From Gracilimonas sp. (lineage in GTDB: Bacteria > Bacteroidota > Rhodothermia > Balneolales > Balneolaceae): a stretch of DNA of 64,000 nucleotides. Made by a program: the position numbers and the translations under genes. The notes under the pieces are model-generated. The model was not told where the DNA came from. It saw only the letters and a program-made list of their open reading frames with translations, and did no database searches. The stretch covers positions 434,001-498,000 of the forward strand of contig NZ_JAVJQO010000006.1 in NCBI RefSeq assembly GCF_040218225.1, in the 5' to 3' direction. Below are positions 1-8,718 of this stretch, in pieces. Numbering within the stretch: position 1 is the stretch's first letter; the number at the start of each line of letters is the position of its first letter.

Positions 1-1
1 G

Positions 2-829
2 GATTTACTGGATCGTGAAGTTCTGAAAGAAAAAATTGATCAGAACCTGAAAGACATCAACTTTGCACTGGAAAACCTGTACGAAGAACCCACATTAAAA
101 ACCGAAGAGTTGATGGCCGAACTGGAAGATTCCATCAAAACGCTTGAGCCCTTTATCTGCAACACAACTAATTTGCTGCATGAAGGCATCAAGAATAGTA
201 AGTCAATTTTGCTTGAGGGAGCACAGGGAACTATGCTCGATGTAGATCATGGAACCTATCCGTATGTCACCTCTTCTTCACCAACATCGGGCGGAGCTTG
301 TACCGGATCAGGAATTCCACCGACAGCACTCAACAAAGTAATGGGTATCACCAAAGCCTATTGCACGCGTGTTGGAAACGGCCCCTTCCCCACCGAACTG
401 CTCGACGAAACAGGTGAAGAACTGCGCAAGAAAGGAGCTGAATTCGGTGCTACCACCGGACGACCAAGACGTTGCGGCTGGCTCGATTTAGTGGCATTGA
501 AATATGTTGTTCAGCTGAATGGTATCAATGAACTGACGCTTACCAAGATGGATGTGATGGACGGCTTTGAAGAAATCAAAGTATGTACCAGCTACAAACT
601 TAACGGAAAAGAAACGGATGTATTCCCGCTCTGCCTGGACGAGATTCGCGATGTGGAACCGGTATATACGGCGCTTCCGGGCTGGAAAAATTCCATTGAA
701 GGAATAACCGACTGGGGAGATCTTCCTGCTACCGCTCAGTCATACATCCACTTTATAGAAGAGTATTTAGACGTGAAGTTTACCATCATTTCTACCGGAC
801 CGAAGCGTTCGGAAACGATTGTGCTTTAG
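2..829 (+). CDS. purA: Adenylosuccinate synthetase, 3' part (5' end outside window)
   Basis: Joins IMP and aspartate using GTP to give adenylosuccinate, the first committed step from IMP to AMP, in the cytosol. The frame is open from base 2, so the window holds about the last 275 of an expected ~430 residues; the GTP-binding N-terminus is missing. Visible family signatures are LEGAQGTMLDVDHGTYPYVT followed by SSSPTSGGACTGSGIPP, then GPFPTEL, ATTGRPRRCGWLD and the TKMDVMDG guanine-specificity region. The C-terminus STGPKRSETIVL is typical. The ATG at 110 is internal, not the start. A hairpin at 846-867 follows the stop, and the next gene is convergent. Identification is secure; only completeness is unknown. 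Confidence 0.97.
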   Translation, partial: DLLDREVLKEKIDQNLKDINFALENLYEEPTLKTEELMAELEDSIKTLEPFICNTTNLLHEGIKNSKSILLEGAQGTMLDVDHGTYPYVTSSSPTSGGACTGSGIPPTALNKVMGITKAYCTRVGNGPFPTELLDETGEELRKKGAEFGATTGRPRRCGWLDLVALKYVVQLNGINELTLTKMDVMDGFEEIKVCTSYKLNGKETDVFPLCLDEIRDVEPVYTALPGWKNSIEGITDWGDLPATAQSYIHFIEEYLDVKFTIISTGPKRSETIVL

Positions 830-845
830 AAACTGACTATTAGAG

Positions 846-867
846 ATCGCGGGTTTCAGCCCGTGAT
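846..867. terminator. Hairpin between convergent genes, possible terminator
   Basis: An 8-bp stem (ATCGCGGG against CCCGTGAT, one G-U pair) closes a 6-nt loop just after purA and before the convergent sulfotransferase-like gene. No clean T-run follows, so it could be a weak terminator or a fragment of a dispersed hairpin repeat. Confidence 0.4.
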
Positions 868-899
868 GACTCTATTCTCTACTCTAATAAATTACTGGA

Positions 900-1655
900 T
901 CAACTACCGGCATATTCCAGCAGCTCATCATACGCTTCCTGACATTCTTCCAACAGGTCTTCCAGTTCTTCCGGGAACGGCTCATTCTTGGATTTATATG
1001 CTCTGAAACCCGTTGAACGGTGAACGTTATGGTACCAGTATTTAGCCCATACTCCATCTTCTTTCCTGGGTCCGGCTGGCCATTTCAGCATAGCTTCATC
1101 AAAAGGAATACCAAGTGTGCCACATAACTCTCTGAGACGTGATTGCGGATATTGCAGAATATCTTTCGAATCTACAATCAGAGGCTTCTGCCCAATATTT
1201 TTCAAATATTTAACCACTTCCAGATGTTTTGCATAACCTACATCCTGCATCGTTGGATTTTTCACCTGCTTGGCATACGATGGCAGCATATCTTTTGGCG
1301 GACGGGTAAGTATGACATTCGTCGTTTTTTCCAGAAAACTCCAGTCTAAATTGACTAAGTGATGAGTCATATTCTTGAAAAAAGCGATTGGGGTATCATA
1401 ATCGCCCAGGATAATTTCATCAACTACTTTCTGTCCGTCGTTCTCCTGGCTTTTCAGAACTTCATCAGCACCGGGATGGTAATTTTTGGCATCTGTATTA
1501 GCCAAATAATGAGCATAAAGCGGCTCATCAAAAACCGTGGAATCTTCGCGCTGGGCGAAAGAGTACATAAGTGCTGTTGAGATATTACGTGGACCACTCC
1601 ACAAACAAATTCGTTTTGTCTTTAACATTTCTCCGTTTTTTACTTTAACGGTCAA
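900..1655 (-). CDS. Sulfotransferase-like P-loop protein
   Basis: About 250 residues related to the PAPS-dependent sulfotransferase fold. The N-terminal strand-loop LWSGPRNISTALMYSF takes the place of the 5'-phosphosulfate loop, and a second block, VILTRPPKDMLPSYAKQV, resembles the 3'-phosphate-binding region. The substrate cannot be read. The longest start is TTG at 1655, preceded by AAGGA five bases upstream; an ATG at 1628 (MLKTKRI) also leaves the P-loop intact but has a ribosome site that is too close. The class IV aminotransferase lies directly upstream on the same strand, 55 bp away, suggesting co-transcription and possibly a shared amino-acid-derived substrate. The fold is likely; sulfotransferase activity is not shown. 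Confidence 0.72.
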   Translation of the reverse strand: MTVKVKNGEMLKTKRICLWSGPRNISTALMYSFAQREDSTVFDEPLYAHYLANTDAKNYHPGADEVLKSQENDGQKVVDEIILGDYDTPIAFFKNMTHHLVNLDWSFLEKTTNVILTRPPKDMLPSYAKQVKNPTMQDVGYAKHLEVVKYLKNIGQKPLIVDSKDILQYPQSRLRELCGTLGIPFDEAMLKWPAGPRKEDGVWAKYWYHNVHRSTGFRAYKSKNEPFPEELEDLLEECQEAYDELLEYAGS

Positions 1656-1710
1656 TCCGATCCTTCACAAATTATCCTACTCTGCGGACGACCTGTATCT
1701 TTATTAAAAA

Positions 1711-2634
1711 TTATACCTTAACTTCATTCACTCCTTCCTCAATCGCCCTCTCATATAGCTTCTGAAGCCGCTGAGTCATACTTCCGGGAACAGATTCAGA
1801 AATAATTCGTCCATCTATTTCAGTGACGGGAGTGAGCCCGCCAAAGCTTCCGGTTACGAAAGCTTCATCTGCACCATATACATCAAACAATGAAAAGTTC
1901 TTTTGATAACAGGAAATTCCTGACTTTTCACAAACCTCAATTACTTTACCTCGTGTTATCCCGTTCATGCAGTATTGCCCGGTAGATGTCCACACTTCCC
2001 CGTCTTTCACCATAAAAAAGTTGGTAGCATTACAGGTAGAAACAAATCCATTGATATCCAGCATCAATGCCTCATCGGCGCCGGCTTCCAAAGCCTGAAC
2101 CAATGCCTGTACTTCATGAATTTTGCTGTGGCAGTTCAAACGAGGATCCAGGTAATCGGGTGAACCTCGGCGAATAGTGCTGGTAAAAAGTTTAACACCC
2201 TGATCTCTGCTTTCCGGATCGGCTTTTTTATACTCGGCTATAATCACCAGATTTGGACCAGAAATCGTCAACCTTGGATCCTGAGACGGTGTTTTTTTAA
2301 TGCCCCGGGTAAACATCAGCCGCACATGAACCCCGTCTTTCATATCGTTGGCATCCAGCGTTTTCCAAATAGCCTTTGTGATTTCATCCCGGCTCATGCC
2401 TAAATCCATGCCTACCGTTTTGGCGCCCTGAAAAAGACGATCATAATGCTCTTTCAGGAACACCAGCACTCCTTTGTGCAGCCGAAATCCTTCCCATACG
2501 CCATCACCTACCAAATATCCGCTGTCGAAAACAGATATTTTTGCTTCGTTACGAGGAAACAGCTCTCCGTTCACATATATAAGTACATCTTCATTTCGCG
2601 GATCATAAACCGCGTTATGTGTGCCGTGCGTCAT
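1711..2634 (-). CDS. Class IV PLP-dependent aminotransferase (D-amino acid/branched-chain type)
   Basis: Fold-type IV transaminase of 307 residues, the usual length for D-alanine, branched-chain or aminodeoxychorismate-lyase type enzymes. The opening VYVNGEL-like segment (LIYVNGELFPRNEAKISVFD), the Lys of CHSKIHEVQA (Schiff-base candidate), the EALMLDINGFVSTCNATNFF block and the NGITRGKVIE phosphate-binding turn are all present. A dedicated ilvE lies at 12451-13542, so this copy probably has another substrate. It is followed by the sulfotransferase-like gene and preceded by a class I/II aminotransferase on the same strand. The ATG at 2634 fits the family N-terminus. Family is certain, substrate is not. 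Confidence 0.88.
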   Translation of the reverse strand: MTHGTHNAVYDPRNEDVLIYVNGELFPRNEAKISVFDSGYLVGDGVWEGFRLHKGVLVFLKEHYDRLFQGAKTVGMDLGMSRDEITKAIWKTLDANDMKDGVHVRLMFTRGIKKTPSQDPRLTISGPNLVIIAEYKKADPESRDQGVKLFTSTIRRGSPDYLDPRLNCHSKIHEVQALVQALEAGADEALMLDINGFVSTCNATNFFMVKDGEVWTSTGQYCMNGITRGKVIEVCEKSGISCYQKNFSLFDVYGADEAFVTGSFGGLTPVTEIDGRIISESVPGSMTQRLQKLYERAIEEGVNEVKV

Positions 2635-2727
2635 GTTTTTATTGAATGATGATTGCTCCCAAATAAAAGAAATATAAAGCTCGGTTGCGAATTTCGATTT
2701 TAGCGGGCTTCTGAGGCGTTTTATCTC

Positions 2728-4026
2728 TTACGAATCGAGGTATTCCCGAATAGAATCACGGATTTGCGTGAATGTTTTTTTTAGAAGTTCTTCATCTTCT
2801 TCCAGCAGGGTTACCCTAAATCCAAGTAAATCTGAGCAAAATGAGGATATCGGAACTACGCAAATACCCGTAGCTCCCAATAAATAATAGACAAACCGAA
2901 AGTCCAGCGGTACATCTTCTACCCATTCTTCAACCCTGACTTTCGCCTGTGGATTAGTGATCTCCAGGGATTGATCATCCCGAAGTACACCCTCTTTAAA
3001 AACAATGGTATTATAAAAAGCGCCATACGTTTTGTTGATAATAAGCTCCGGAACCTCTGACAGAGTATCAGCAATGAAGGTACTTCGCCAGCCGGTTTCT
3101 TCATTCAGTTTTTCCCGGTATTCATAAAACCGTGGATCACCCAGAATTTCAGGAATAGCCATTTGGGGGAGCGTGGTTGAACAGACTTCAATCATTTTGG
3201 CATCATCCAGTGCATTACAAAGCTGATCAAACTCCAAACTTTTATCCCTGTTGTAGCATTCAATCCATCCACAGCGGGCACCCGGCCAGGGCATTTCTTT
3301 TGAAATCCCTTTCATGGCAATACCCGGCACATCACCAATCACTTCTGAAAGCGCATAAGCCCGTGCTCCGTTGTAGGTAATGTGATGATAGATTTCATCC
3401 GAAATCAGCATTAGATCGAATTCCCTCGCAAGCTGCACAATCTGATCAAGGATTTCTTTGGGATATACCATACCCGTCGGATTATCCGGGTTGATGAGCA
3501 AAATCGCCACCACATTTGGATTGAACTCTACTTTATTCCGTAAATCCTGCATATCCGGATACCAATTATTTTTGGGATCCAGCTTGTATGTGAGTGGTTG
3601 ATGATTGGCATGAGCCGCCTCGGCCGAAGAATGAGTAGAATAAGCCGGTGAAGGACCGATTACCCGTGAGGTCGCATCCAGGTAGTGATATAAAGTGGAA
3701 ATAGCATCACCCAAACCGTTGAAAAACAGAATATCATCAGCGGTTATTTGTGCTCCGCCATGTTGATTGTTTTTCTGAGCCAGAAACTTGCGGGTTTTGA
3801 ACACCCCTTTAGAGTCGCAGTAGCCATATGAATTATTATCTGCAGCTAATCGCTGAATGATATCTTTAATCCATTCAGGTACTTGTGCGTGTTTTTGAAT
3901 AGGATCACCAATATTCTCCCATGTTATGTCCACACCTTCCTTCTGAAGAATATTAGCTTTCTTTACGATCTCCCGAATTTCATAGGAGAGTTCTTTGGCG
4001 CCTTCACTTAACAGCTTCTGTCGCAT
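2728..4026 (-). CDS. Class I/II PLP-dependent aminotransferase (AlaA/AspC-like)
   Basis: Fold-type I aminotransferase of 432 residues. NPDNPTGMVYPKEILDQIV carries the cofactor-binding Asn, SDEIYHHITYNGARA carries the Asp/Tyr pair, and the Schiff-base Lys sits in MKGISKEMPWPGARCGW. The WENIGDP opening and SYGYCDSKG segment match alanine/aspartate-type enzymes that use 2-oxoglutarate. The MPWPGARCGW context after the Lys is less common than the usual AMPGWRLGW. It starts the minus-strand group that continues with the class IV aminotransferase and sulfotransferase-like genes (93 bp gap). Substrate remains open; alanine or aspartate is most likely. Confidence 0.87.
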   Translation of the reverse strand: MRQKLLSEGAKELSYEIREIVKKANILQKEGVDITWENIGDPIQKHAQVPEWIKDIIQRLAADNNSYGYCDSKGVFKTRKFLAQKNNQHGGAQITADDILFFNGLGDAISTLYHYLDATSRVIGPSPAYSTHSSAEAAHANHQPLTYKLDPKNNWYPDMQDLRNKVEFNPNVVAILLINPDNPTGMVYPKEILDQIVQLAREFDLMLISDEIYHHITYNGARAYALSEVIGDVPGIAMKGISKEMPWPGARCGWIECYNRDKSLEFDQLCNALDDAKMIEVCSTTLPQMAIPEILGDPRFYEYREKLNEETGWRSTFIADTLSEVPELIINKTYGAFYNTIVFKEGVLRDDQSLEITNPQAKVRVEEWVEDVPLDFRFVYYLLGATGICVVPISSFCSDLLGFRVTLLEEDEELLKKTFTQIRDSIREYLDS

Positions 4027-4103
4027 TTGGATTAAAGTATTTGAGTGAGAGTGAGTCTCACAAATAAAAGCATTTAAAAGCAGGTTTGCATCTGCTTTAT
4101 AGC

Positions 4104-4778
4104 TTATTCTTCAAATACCAAGGCCTCTGGATTTGCTCCCAGTTCTTTCAGGTATCCCATAATGGCTTCATTAAAAGGCATTGGCCCGCATACATAGAAC
4201 GGCTGGTTAAAGTCATCGATCTGAGATTCCAGAAATTCCTTATCTATAAAACCATCCAGAAAGATATGATCTCCGGCAGGTTCTTCATCCGTAATTACAT
4301 TTACGAAGTTATCTCCAAGAATTTCCTCAAATTCATTTTTCAGAATGATGTCTTTTTCTGTCTTATTTGAGAAAATAAGTTTGTTATCGCCAACCTTTCC
4401 TTTCTTATGCAAATCTCTGAGAATGGCAATAAAAGGAGTTACACCTGCACCACCAGCCAGGAAAACACCTTCACCGTTATATTGAATGGTTCCCCAGGCG
4501 TCATCCACTATCAGCGAATCTCCTGTTTTCAGCTTCCCTATTTGCTCGGTCACTCCATTGTGATCAGGGTAAATTTTAATAGTGAATTCAAGATCAGAAT
4601 CTTCATTCAGGGAGGTAAAAGTGAAGGGTCTTTTTTCATCTCTCCATCCATCCTTGTCAATAGCTACTTCTGTAGCCTGACCCGGTTCAAACTCATAGCC
4701 ATCGGGTTTTTCAAGGATGATTTTTTTGACGTCGTGTGTTACGTTTTGAATGTCTTTGATTTTCAATGTATGTGCCAT
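4104..4778 (-). CDS. FAD/NAD(P)H oxidoreductase of the ferredoxin-reductase fold
   Basis: A compact 224-residue flavin reductase without a ferredoxin domain. An N-terminal FAD-binding barrel carries KRPFTFTS (the RxYS/T flavin motif), followed by a Rossmann NAD(P)H domain with FLAGGAGVTPFIAILRDL and the C-terminal CGPMPFNEAI motif. Such proteins move electrons between NAD(P)H and a separate acceptor such as a ferredoxin, a haem protein or a flavodoxin-like partner. None is adjacent, so the partner is unknown. The ATG at 4778 gives the normal N-terminus. It lies between the aminotransferase and an NTF2-like gene on the same strand. Confidence 0.87.
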   Translation of the reverse strand: MAHTLKIKDIQNVTHDVKKIILEKPDGYEFEPGQATEVAIDKDGWRDEKRPFTFTSLNEDSDLEFTIKIYPDHNGVTEQIGKLKTGDSLIVDDAWGTIQYNGEGVFLAGGAGVTPFIAILRDLHKKGKVGDNKLIFSNKTEKDIILKNEFEEILGDNFVNVITDEEPAGDHIFLDGFIDKEFLESQIDDFNQPFYVCGPMPFNEAIMGYLKELGANPEALVFEE

Positions 4779-4842
4779 AATTCTATCTTTTTTTATCTTC
4801 GATAGTAATTACAATTATGCCCGTGAAAACATTCGCTATATT

Positions 4843-5310
4843 TTACTGGCGGTTCATGAATACTCTCAGGTTTTTCATGGCTTCTTTTTGAACTTTTCTT
4901 TGCAGGAATGAAGTCCAGCCAAGTAAATACCCCGGCAATCCCAGAGCATATCTGCTCCATCTCCAGAAGTTAAAGGTATCTTTATGCTCGATAATCAATC
5001 CGTCCTTAAATCGGATATTCGCATCAATTTTGTTGTGCACTTTTCGGCCGGTTGACGAAAATAAGTACCTGGCTTCTATATGTGCTGAGCCAGTTGATTC
5101 ATCGGCCTGGACGAAGTCAAAAGTCAGTTCAAATTCTTTTGCCCGGCTACAGAGCATGGTCCACATTCCGTCAATTTCTTTTTTGGAATGAAGTTGAAAA
5201 ACCGGGTCCTGAAAGGTGGCTTCCTCATGATAACAGCTGAGCATCATTTCAGCATCCAGATTTTTAAGACCTGTATAAAGCCGTGTAATAATTTCCTCAT
5301 GTTTATTCAT
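4843..5310 (-). CDS. NTF2-like (SnoaL-type) protein
   Basis: A 155-residue cone-shaped NTF2-fold protein. The opening INxxYxxLxxxDxxxMxxCYHxxAxFxDPVF pattern is the SnoaL/nuclear transport factor 2-like signature, and the NKIDANIRFKDGLIIEHKDTFNFWRW block is typical of the bacterial SnoaL-like_2 group. The C-terminus (GLPGYLLGWTSFLQRKVQKEAM) is hydrophobic/basic. Members bind small hydrophobic molecules or act as isomerases or hydrolases; nothing here fixes a substrate. Its start overlaps the last 8 bp of the symporter gene, which suggests translational coupling. Confidence 0.8.
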   Translation of the reverse strand: MNKHEEIITRLYTGLKNLDAEMMLSCYHEEATFQDPVFQLHSKKEIDGMWTMLCSRAKEFELTFDFVQADESTGSAHIEARYLFSSTGRKVHNKIDANIRFKDGLIIEHKDTFNFWRWSRYALGLPGYLLGWTSFLQRKVQKEAMKNLRVFMNRQ

Positions 5311-6829
5311 TTCCTGTACCCCTTATTATTGCTGACAATGACCCTATAAGTACTACAACTAAAGAACCCACTAATGTATACAACGGCCAGGCAATAGCAA
5401 GCCCATCGCCTGGTAAGATATCCTGAATAGGCCCCTGAACCATAAATAGCAAAGTAATTAAGCCAGAGAAAAACCCAATCATGGCATCTGTCTTATCAGG
5501 TCTTTTGAAAAACATCCCCAACAGAAATGCACCCAATAATCCACCATAAGTATAAGACGCAATACCCAAGCCGAGTTCTACAATGGCCGGGCGTTCCCCG
5601 CCCTGAAGCTGCAGAATGGCAAAGAAAATAGCAGATGCCGTTAGAATTACACCCCAGCCCATAGTGATCTTTCGGGACATGGATAGATCTTCGGCTTCCG
5701 TATTACCCTTCCCGAAATAAGGTTTGTACAAATCGTAGGTGGTTGATGAAGCTAAAGAGTTCAGAGAAGAGCTCAGGCTGCTCATAGCCGCCGCAAACAG
5801 AGCAGCGACAATAAGCCCCGATACACCCACCGGTAGCTGTTCTACAATGAATTTGGCAAATACTTCATCGGTAGTAGCCAAACCCATCTCTGCAGCCGAC
5901 ATCCCTTCGTAGAATACAAAAAGCAAGAGCCCAATCCCCATAAAAAGAGTAAATTGAAGCATAGCTAAAATGCCACTCCAAATCATTGCTTTTTGTCCGG
6001 ACTTGAGATTTCGTGTTGCCAGCACACGCTGCACCAACAACTGGTCGGTTCCATGAGAAGCCAGTGAGAAAACGGCCCCTCCCACGATAGCTGTAATCAG
6101 AGTGTAAGGCTGAGCGATAAACTCTTTAAAGCTCATGTCAAAACCAAGATCAATCAGTTGTAGCTTTTCATTGGGCAGTTCAAATCCTGCAGGCAGGTTT
6201 CCAAGTAACACTCCCAAGGCAATAAAAGCACCACCGATGTATACGATCATTTGTACAAAATCCATCCACACCACTGCTTTGATACCTCCAAAGAATGTGT
6301 AAACCAGCGTAATTGCGGTAATCACACAAATAGAAAGAATGTATAGCTCAAGATCTCCCCAGCCAGCGAAGGCTCCGCCCAGCCGCAGTATGATTGCCAG
6401 TGGTATAGCGGTCGCAAATAAGCGGACTCCATCTGCAAGCAAACGCGTAATCATGAAGGTGGAGCTGGCAGCATTTCTCATTCCGGCTCCAAATCTGTTC
6501 TCCAGAAAGGTATAAGCTGTAAAAAGTTCACCTTCGTAATACTTTGGCAGAAAAAACAGTGCTACTCCAATCCTTCCTATTACATACCCAACCGTAATTT
6601 GCAGAAAAGTGAGGTTTCCTCCATAAGCTACTGCCGGAATACTAATAAATGTAAGCGTGCTGGTTTCGGTAGCAACGATAGAGAATAACACAGCCCACCA
6701 AGGAATCCCATCACCGCCCAGAAAATAGTCTTTATTGGATGTTTGTTTACCCGACGACTTGAGCCCAAGAACTGCAACCCCAATCAGGTAAATGACAATT
6801 ACGATATAATCGATTATGGAGAATTCCAT
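5303..6829 (-). CDS. Sodium:solute symporter (SSS family)
   Basis: Inner-membrane Na+-coupled transporter of 508 residues with about 13 hydrophobic helices from residue 6 to the C-terminus. GLKSSGKQTSNKDYFLGG after TM1 and the AALFAAAMSSLSSSLNSLAS helix (the Na2-site Ser pair of the family) are clear. The FGGIKAVVWMDFVQ segment is also typical. The substrate could be a sugar, amino acid, sialic acid or inositol and cannot be read. It sits between a glycosylasparaginase upstream (5 bp gap) and an NTF2-like protein downstream (8 bp overlap), so uptake of a glycan- or asparagine-linked breakdown product is a reasonable guess only. Confidence 0.93.
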   Translation of the reverse strand: MEFSIIDYIVIVIYLIGVAVLGLKSSGKQTSNKDYFLGGDGIPWWAVLFSIVATETSTLTFISIPAVAYGGNLTFLQITVGYVIGRIGVALFFLPKYYEGELFTAYTFLENRFGAGMRNAASSTFMITRLLADGVRLFATAIPLAIILRLGGAFAGWGDLELYILSICVITAITLVYTFFGGIKAVVWMDFVQMIVYIGGAFIALGVLLGNLPAGFELPNEKLQLIDLGFDMSFKEFIAQPYTLITAIVGGAVFSLASHGTDQLLVQRVLATRNLKSGQKAMIWSGILAMLQFTLFMGIGLLLFVFYEGMSAAEMGLATTDEVFAKFIVEQLPVGVSGLIVAALFAAAMSSLSSSLNSLASSTTYDLYKPYFGKGNTEAEDLSMSRKITMGWGVILTASAIFFAILQLQGGERPAIVELGLGIASYTYGGLLGAFLLGMFFKRPDKTDAMIGFFSGLITLLFMVQGPIQDILPGDGLAIAWPLYTLVGSLVVVLIGSLSAIIRGTGNE

Positions 6830-6834
6830 AGATA

Positions 6835-7797
6835 TCAGATCAGATGGGTTATAGCTTCTACCCTGTTTCCATCTTCATTGCAGACAGAAATATCAAAGCC
6901 TTTAACAATACTATACCCACCAAATACTCCTTCGTTATTTAAAGCGATATAACCAACCTGTGTATCTTTATTATTCGATGAATTCCTTTCTATAATACGT
7001 TCAATAGCGACTTTACATGCAGCTTCAGGAGAGTGACCAGCCCTCATCATTTCTACAATCAGGTGGCTTCCAGCTGTTTTAATTACTTCTTCACCGGCCC
7101 CGGTGGCAACAGCTCCACCCACTTTGGGATCAATAAATAATCCCGCGCCAATGATCGGGGAATCACCAACACGTCCCTGCATTTTATATGCAGCTCCACT
7201 GGTTGTACACGCGCCACAAAGCCGTCCATTTTGGTCCAGCGCAAGCATCCCGATGGTATCATGATTTTCAATGTTCACTTCAAGCTTGTACTCGGAAGTC
7301 TCAAGCCATTTCTTCCAGTCTTCCTCGGACTTTTGTGTTAGTAAATTTTCTTCCTCGAACCCATGAGCCAGAGCAAATTTTTTGGCTCCACTTCCTACAA
7401 GCATAGCATGGGGAGTCTCGGTCATTACTTTACGAGCTACTGATACGGGGTGCTTGATGTTCTCTAAGAAAGCGACTGAGCCGCACTCCCCTTTTTCATT
7501 CATCACGCAGGCATCAAGAGTTACGTTGCCATCCCGATCGGGTCGCCCCCCATAACCAACCGTGTTATTTTTAGGATTTGCTTCTTCTACTTTTACGCCG
7601 GCTTCAACTGCATCTAGCGCATAACCCCCTTTTGCTAAAACTTCCCACGCAGCGTTATTGGCATTTATACCGGTTTTCCAGGTTGAAATAACCACAGGTT
7701 TTTTCCCGATTTGAACTGATCTTTGACCTGGCTTTAAAAAATTTACCGGTAACAAGCTCAGAGCTGTCGCCTTTATAAATTCTTTTCTATTTAACAT
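6835..7797 (-). CDS. N4-(beta-N-acetylglucosaminyl)-L-asparaginase family Ntn-hydrolase
   Basis: A 320-residue N-terminal-nucleophile amidohydrolase (peptidase family T2). It cleaves the amide between N-acetylglucosamine and asparagine or related isoaspartyl/asparagine substrates after self-processing. The autocleavage site is Asp-Thr in NHDTIGMLALDQNG; the new N-terminal Thr would be the nucleophile. GRVGDSPIIGAGLF and GAVATGAGEEVI are the substrate-binding blocks of glycosylasparaginase. The first ~25 residues (MLNRKEFIKATALSLLPVNF) look like an export signal, and the enzyme would then act in the periplasm. The symporter follows after only 5 bp, hinting at uptake of the released product. 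Confidence 0.9.
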   Translation of the reverse strand: MLNRKEFIKATALSLLPVNFLKPGQRSVQIGKKPVVISTWKTGINANNAAWEVLAKGGYALDAVEAGVKVEEANPKNNTVGYGGRPDRDGNVTLDACVMNEKGECGSVAFLENIKHPVSVARKVMTETPHAMLVGSGAKKFALAHGFEEENLLTQKSEEDWKKWLETSEYKLEVNIENHDTIGMLALDQNGRLCGACTTSGAAYKMQGRVGDSPIIGAGLFIDPKVGGAVATGAGEEVIKTAGSHLIVEMMRAGHSPEAACKVAIERIIERNSSNNKDTQVGYIALNNEGVFGGYSIVKGFDISVCNEDGNRVEAITHLI

Positions 7798-7864
7798 GAT
7801 TTCAAAATTAAGTGGTGTTTAATCAGCTCACATGAATACTACCCCTGCATATTCGCTATTTCTT

Positions 7865-8449
7865 TCATCTCTTCAAAAAATCTACAAACTTTTGAACCGC
7901 CTTACCTCTGTGAGATATATCGTTTTTTATGCTGCTGTCAAGTTCAGCAAAGGTTTGGTCAAACCCTTCAGGCTGAAAAATAGGATCATAGCCAAAACCT
8001 TTTTCTCCCTTTTCTTCGGTTGTGATATGTCCGGGACAAATACCTTCAAATGCGTTCTCTTCTTCGCCATTAATCAGAGCTACTACTGTTCTGAACTGCG
8101 CTTTTCGGTTCGAAATGCCTTCGAGTTCCTTCAATAGCTTATCCACGTTATTCTGATAGCTGGCATGCTCTCCCGCATACCTTGCCGAATAAACTCCCGG
8201 CTTTCCGTTCAAAGCGTCTACTTCAAGACCTGTATCATCTGAAAGTGCCGGTAATCGTGTTTTTTTTGCCACATAACGGGCTTTTTTAAGCGCGTTTCCC
8301 TGTAGCGTTGATTGGTCTTCAACGACTTCTTCAAGTTCTGGAAAATCTTTAGTTGAAAGTACCTGTATTCCGAGTGGCCTCAGAATTTGCTGCATTTCAT
8401 CAATCTTATGCGGGTTTTGGGATGCAATAACAAGCTTATTTAGCTTCAC
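7865..8449 (-). CDS. rdgB: Non-canonical purine NTP pyrophosphatase, RdgB/HAM1 family
   Basis: Hydrolyses dITP, ITP and XTP to monophosphates so that deaminated purines are kept out of nucleic acids. The 194-residue protein has the normal length. LVIASQNPHKIDEM corresponds to the family's xxATxNxxKxxE opening (Ser for Thr), LSDDTGLEVDALNGKPGVYSAR is the active-site block, and FGYDPIFQPEG and DISHRGKAVQKF close the substrate pocket. The start is GTG at 8449, preceded by GAGGAA six bases away; it overlaps the SemiSWEET stop in a GTGA junction, so the two are probably translationally coupled. Confidence 0.96.
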   Translation of the reverse strand: MKLNKLVIASQNPHKIDEMQQILRPLGIQVLSTKDFPELEEVVEDQSTLQGNALKKARYVAKKTRLPALSDDTGLEVDALNGKPGVYSARYAGEHASYQNNVDKLLKELEGISNRKAQFRTVVALINGEEENAFEGICPGHITTEEKGEKGFGYDPIFQPEGFDQTFAELDSSIKNDISHRGKAVQKFVDFLKR

Positions 8450-8706
8450 TCTATGTTCCTCGGAAAGATTTTAAAATACATATTGATTCCGCTTCCCAGC
8501 GTTAACAGTCCATTGAGTGCTGTAAAAACCGTGTCATCAATCAGCACTGAGTAAATAGTAAGCATCAGGCTTGATGTGAAATACATAATGATAAACGCAA
8601 GATTCATTGAGGTACTTCCCGCTTTGATGGTATCCCAGGTTTGCGGAATCCAGGCTGCGACTAAAATTCCAAATCCGGCCCATCCTAAAAATTCTATTCC
8701 CGTCAT
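8446..8706 (-). CDS. SemiSWEET-type small sugar transporter
   Basis: An 86-residue protein with three predicted membrane helices, the size of a bacterial SemiSWEET protomer, which dimerises to form a sugar channel. The helix-1 motif AAWIPQTWDTIKAGSTSMNL carries the PQ-loop Pro-Gln and the basic/Ser residues that follow it in the family. Helix 2 (LAFIIMYFTSSLMLTIYSVL) and helix 3 (ALNGLLTLGSGINMYFKIF) contain the expected substrate-facing Asn residues. It lies 12 bp downstream of adenosine kinase and overlaps rdgB by 4 bp. Sugar specificity is unknown. Confidence 0.85.
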   Translation of the reverse strand: MTGIEFLGWAGFGILVAAWIPQTWDTIKAGSTSMNLAFIIMYFTSSLMLTIYSVLIDDTVFTALNGLLTLGSGINMYFKIFPRNIE

Positions 8707-8718
8707 ATCTTTTAAATC

